Positions 61,124-64,000 of a DNA stretch of 64,000 nucleotides are shown here, piece by piece (the stretch's first letter is position 1; every line of letters starts with the position of its first letter). This stretch comes from Streptomyces sp. NL15-2K (GTDB lineage: Bacteria; Actinomycetota; Actinomycetes; Streptomycetales; Streptomycetaceae), in the NCBI RefSeq assembly GCF_030551255.1, contig NZ_CP130630.1, positions 11,779,001 to 11,843,000 on the forward strand. Direction: 5' to 3'. Under the pieces are notes generated by a model. The model was not told where the DNA came from, ran no database searches, and was given only the letters and a program-made list of their open reading frames with translations. The translations under genes were made by a program, and so were the position numbers.

Positions 61124-62223
61124 TGTCGTGTGAATGAAGTTCTTGGACGTTTGGGTGTGGCGTGTTCGAGGATTTCGTCAGCGGTCTTGGTCCAGGTGAA
61201 CGGCTGGCAGCGGTCGTTGTAGGCGTCGATGTAGCGGCGGATGGCGTCGGTGAGGTCGGCGACCGAGGTGAAGGTGCCGCGGCGTATGGCCTGGCGCGTG
61301 ATGATGCCGAAGAAGATTTCCACCAGGTTCAGCCACGAGCAGGAGGTCGGGGTGAAGTGCAGGGTGATCCGCGGGTTCTTCGCCAGCCACGCCTTCACGC
61401 GGGGGTGCTTGTGGGTGGCGTAGTTGTCGGCGACCACGTGCAGCTTCACCCTCGGGTGGGCCTTGGCGACCTGCTTGAGGAAGCGCAGGAACTCGTCGTT
61501 GCGGTGCCGGTCGTAGCAGGCGTCGGCGGTGATCTTCCCGGTGGCGACGTCCAGGGCGGCGAACAAGGTGGTGGTGCCGTGGCGGACGTAGTCGTGGGTG
61601 CGCCGCTCCGCCAGGCCCGGCCGGACCGGCAGCATCGGGGCGGTCCGGTCCAGCGCCTGGATCTGCGACTTCTCATCGACGCAGACCACCACCGCCTTCT
61701 CCGGCGGGGCCAGGTACAGCCCGACCACGTCGCGGACCTTGGCCTCCAGTTCCGGGTCGGTGGAGAACTTGAACGTCTCGCTCCGCCAGGGCTGGATCTT
61801 CCACTTGCGCCACACCTTGGCCACCGCGACGTTGGACAGGCGCAGTTCGGCGGCGAGCAGCCGGGAGGACCAGTGGGTCACGCCAAGTTTTTCCGGCGGG
61901 CCCTCCAGGGTCCGCACCACCACTTCGGCCTCGTCCACGGTGCCGGGCCGGCCCGAGCGAGGCCGGTCCTCCAGCCCGGACAGGCCGGCCGAGCGGTACC
62001 GGCCGCGCCAGGTCACCACCGTCTGCCGGGAGAGCTCAAGCCGCCGCGCGATCTCGGTGTTCGAAGTGCCTTCCGAGGCAAGGAGCACGATCCGGGCCCG
62101 CGTCACCAGCCCCGACGGGGACGACGGCGAGCGGACCCACGAACGCAGAACCTTACGGTCCGCATCGGACACGGCCAACGGCAGGGCGACAGGCATACGC
62201 CATTCAACCGCACCCCAGTTCAT
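61120..62223 (-). CDS. IS630-family transposase
   Basis: A 367-residue DDE transposase in one frame. An N-terminal helix-turn-helix (SNTEIARRLELSRQTVVTWR and a second winged-helix segment) precedes the catalytic Asp in VVCVDEKSQIQ, Asp in HVVADNYATHKH, and Glu in SWLNLVEIFFG. Many IS630 elements need a frameshift; this one does not. The TAG stop is completed by the target bases: T and A are the duplicated target and G comes from the flanking CTAG. The ATG at 62223 lies directly inside the terminal repeat. Confidence 0.93.
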   Translation of the reverse strand: MNWGAVEWRMPVALPLAVSDADRKVLRSWVRSPSSPSGLVTRARIVLLASEGTSNTEIARRLELSRQTVVTWRGRYRSAGLSGLEDRPRSGRPGTVDEAEVVVRTLEGPPEKLGVTHWSSRLLAAELRLSNVAVAKVWRKWKIQPWRSETFKFSTDPELEAKVRDVVGLYLAPPEKAVVVCVDEKSQIQALDRTAPMLPVRPGLAERRTHDYVRHGTTTLFAALDVATGKITADACYDRHRNDEFLRFLKQVAKAHPRVKLHVVADNYATHKHPRVKAWLAKNPRITLHFTPTSCSWLNLVEIFFGIITRQAIRRGTFTSVADLTDAIRRYIDAYNDRCQPFTWTKTADEILEHATPKRPRTSFTRH

Positions 62224-62252
62224 CGTCCAAGGACTTCATTCACACGACACTA
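61121..62252 (-). mobile_element. IS630-family insertion sequence, complete, TA target duplication
   Basis: The element (61123-62250, 1128 bp) is bounded by TA at 61121-61122 and 62251-62252. The 27-bp terminal inverted repeats, GTGTCGTGTGAATGAAG and onward, differ at one position. The empty site reads TATCTAGGCG, so it targeted a CTAG, the preference known for IS630. It appears recent because both repeats and the transposase are intact. Confidence 0.93.
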
Positions 62253-62269
62253 GGCGTGGTGAGGCCATG

Positions 62270-63382
62270 TCAAGGGTGGGTCGGGTCCAGGTCCAGCTGG
62301 GTGAGAACGTCGAAGTCCACCCCGTCCGCCTTGGCGAGGTAGATGCGCTGCTTCACATGGCTGTCGCGCAGCCGCAGCAGCCCGCGCGGCCCCTCGTACG
62401 ACACGGACTCGGCCGTCGCGCCGATGGCCGTCACATCCAGCGTCCTGGCCCGGGCGATGAGCGCCGCGAGCAGCAGCACCCCCTCGTAACACGATTCGCC
62501 GAGGCTGCCCGGAGCGGGCGCCTCGGTGCCGTATCTCCCGGCGTACTGGCCGTGGAAGTCGAGGGTGTCCTGGTTGGCGAGCGAGGTGAAGAACCCGGCC
62601 GTGCTGTACAGGCCCGCCGTGGCCGTGGGGCCGCTGGCCATCAGCATGTTCTCGTCCATCAGCGTGCTCAGCCGCAGGCACCGCTGATCGAGCCCGGCGG
62701 CGGCGAACGCACGGTTGAAGCGGACCGCGTCGCTGCCCACGAGGAGCATGAGGACGGCGTCCGCTCGCGTCTCCTCGATCCGGCGCAGCACTCCGTCGAA
62801 CTCGTGGGTGCCGAGCGGGAGATAGGCCTGACCGCAGATGCCGCCCCCGGACTCGCGAGCGTAGCCATGGGCGGCCCGTGCGGTGCGGCGCGGCCACACG
62901 TAGTCGTTGCCGACGACGAACCAGCGGCGCACCTGGTGCTCACACGCCAACAGCCGTATCGCGGGGCGCAGTTGGTCGTCGGGGGTCTCGCTGGTCAGGA
63001 AGACACCCGTGGTGTGCTCCCCGCCCTCGTACAGGGCCGTGTAGACGTACGGGACCCGGTGGGCGATGCGCGGGGCCAGTGCCTGGCGCACGGAGGAGAT
63101 GTGCCAGCCGGTGACCCCCTGGACGACCCCCAGGTCCACCAGCGTCTCGACGCGGTCGGCGATCTCCCGTGGCTCGGCGCCGCCGTCGACCGGCAGCAGC
63201 CGCAACTCCTTGCCGAGCACCCCGCCCGCGTGGTTGACCTCCTCCGCGGCCAGCCGCGCGCACAGCTCGCAGGTGGGTCCGAAGATCCCCGCCGCGCCCT
63301 GCATGGGGAACACCAGCGCCACGCTGATCGCGGAGTCGTCGACTGTGAACCAGTCGAGCGGATGGGGATCGAGCTCGAACAT
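62270..63382 (-). CDS. Cytosolic AmiC-like periplasmic-binding-fold protein
   Basis: A 370-residue type I periplasmic-binding-fold protein, related to AmiC/UrtA (ISVALVFPMQGAAGIFGPTCE, VEEVNHAGGVLGKEL-like segment, RRWFVVGNDYVWPRRTARAAHGYARESGG, YEGPRGLLRLRDSHVKQ). It has no signal peptide or lipobox, so it is probably a cytoplasmic amide or urea sensor like Pseudomonas AmiC rather than a transporter subunit. It is divergent from a MarR gene and lay directly upstream of urtA before the IS630 element entered. Confidence 0.82.
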   Translation of the reverse strand: MFELDPHPLDWFTVDDSAISVALVFPMQGAAGIFGPTCELCARLAAEEVNHAGGVLGKELRLLPVDGGAEPREIADRVETLVDLGVVQGVTGWHISSVRQALAPRIAHRVPYVYTALYEGGEHTTGVFLTSETPDDQLRPAIRLLACEHQVRRWFVVGNDYVWPRRTARAAHGYARESGGGICGQAYLPLGTHEFDGVLRRIEETRADAVLMLLVGSDAVRFNRAFAAAGLDQRCLRLSTLMDENMLMASGPTATAGLYSTAGFFTSLANQDTLDFHGQYAGRYGTEAPAPGSLGESCYEGVLLLAALIARARTLDVTAIGATAESVSYEGPRGLLRLRDSHVKQRIYLAKADGVDFDVLTQLDLDPTHP

Positions 63383-63533
63383 GCGGTCATGATTCCGGGT
63401 CCGTCCGGTGAACTCCAGTCCGTCTCGTGGACCGGTCGGGCGGGCGCGCAAGGGGGGAGAGGGGAAGACGGACAACGATCCTTTCGTCAGGCGGCACTTG
63501 TACGATGTCCGCACCCCGCGACCGAGGAGAAGG

Positions 63534-63980
63534 ATGCCTACCCCACCTCCGCGTCAGCCCCAGGACCTGATGCAGCTGCTGACGCGGGCCGAACGACTGG
63601 CCGCGCGGCGGCTGCAGGCCGTCCTCGACGAGGACGGCTGCTCGCTCGACGCCTGGCGGGTGCTCGCCCTGCTCGCGGACGGCGAGGGTCACCACATGAC
63701 GGCGGTCGCCGAAGCGGTCTTCCTGCCGCCGCCGACGCTCACCAAACTCGTCGACCACCTCGTGGACCAGAACCTGGTCTACCGCCGCGTCGACCCCCTG
63801 GACCGCCGCCGCATACGCGCCCACCTCACCCCGCGCGGACGGGCCTACTGGCACCGGATCAGCCGTGAGGTCCACGCACAGTGGCCGACGCTGAGCGAGA
63901 GCGACGACGAGCTGCTGCGGGCGTTGCTGGAGCGGCTGGTGAACACCCTCGACGGGGCCGCGGCGGAGTCGACCGGCTGA
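63534..63980 (+). CDS. MarR-family transcriptional regulator
   Basis: A 148-residue MarR winged-helix protein: RAERLAARRLQAVLDEDGCSLDAWRVL, then HHMTAVAEAVFLPPPTLTKLVDHLVDQNLVYRRVDPLDRRRIRAHLTPRG. The start at the ATG 63534 is preceded by GAGGAGAAGG. It stands head-to-head with the AmiC-like gene, a placement that suggests it regulates it, perhaps in response to an amide sensed by that protein. Confidence 0.9.
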   Translation: MPTPPPRQPQDLMQLLTRAERLAARRLQAVLDEDGCSLDAWRVLALLADGEGHHMTAVAEAVFLPPPTLTKLVDHLVDQNLVYRRVDPLDRRRIRAHLTPRGRAYWHRISREVHAQWPTLSESDDELLRALLERLVNTLDGAAAESTG

Positions 63981-64000
63981 GTCTCCGGTTGAGGCGTCAG

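Noticed and set aside
61598..63868. 756-codon plus-strand frame
   Set aside because: It is antisense to the IS630 transposase and the AmiC-like gene and shows no domain.
1..64000. CRISPR arrays, tRNA or rRNA genes, attachment sites, prophage
   Set aside because: I saw no regularly spaced repeats, no cloverleaf or rRNA signature sequences, and no integrase or phage structural genes.

Overview
This window is a piece of a high-GC actinobacterial chromosome, almost certainly Streptomyces. The evidence is the GC-saturated third codon positions, a sortase-anchored long chaplin, an NsdA-like regulator, a DUF397 protein, SPW-repeat and DUF2795 proteins, a rare TTA codon confined to a transposase, and intergenic palindromes of a type common in this genus. 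I saw no rRNA, tRNA or CRISPR array.

Layout. 1-5.8 kb: the 3' end of a TPR gene, an MpaB-family oxygenase, and a cytosolic Ser/Thr kinase carrying nine 42-residue TPRs, followed immediately by an intact IS701-family element. 5.9-9.7 kb: an FAD oxidoreductase, a DUF2795 protein and a Tat-exported serine hydrolase. 9.8-15.1 kb: a nitronate monooxygenase-like enzyme coupled to an acyl-CoA ligase, an ECF41 sigma factor, and a second acyl-CoA ligase. 15.1-20.7 kb: a trypco2 protein followed by a 1754-residue protease/NB-ARC/TPR/HExxH fusion, the most unusual locus here. 20.7-29.3 kb: catabolic genes, comprising phenylacetate-CoA ligase and a FadD19/EchA19/DUF35/Ltp4/Ltp3-like set that resembles the mycobacterial sterol side-chain module. 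29.4-34.4 kb: universal stress protein, a CGNR regulator, a GH95 fucosidase and a MITE-like element. 34.4-42.3 kb: cell-wall amidase, a phosphotransferase-like protein, an NsdA-like regulator, a PAS-PP2C phosphatase and a baeRF3 protein. 42.4-43.2 kb: a decayed thioesterase/MarR pair. 43.2-54.2 kb: peptidase, chaplin, acetyltransferases, deaminase, an epimerase-like oxidoreductase, a GNAT remnant, an ArsR-SRPBCC fusion and small membrane or stress proteins. 54.5-56.1 kb: a YciI/ECF42 pair. 56.1-60.9 kb: urtABCDE urea ABC transporter. 61.1-62.3 kb: an intact IS630-family element. 62.3-64 kb: a cytosolic AmiC-like ligand-binding protein divergent from a MarR regulator.

Connections across the window. 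The nitronate monooxygenase and EchA19 promoters share a 17-bp operator-like palindrome, so the two acyl-CoA loci may answer one repressor. The ECF41 sigma factor has no neighbouring partner enzyme, but an ECF41-type promoter lies 35 kb away directly in front of an epimerase-family oxidoreductase, the class of gene that normally accompanies ECF41. All three mobile elements landed in a CTAG tetranucleotide. In two cases this CTAG contains the TAG stop codon of the upstream gene, so the host reading frame is unharmed.
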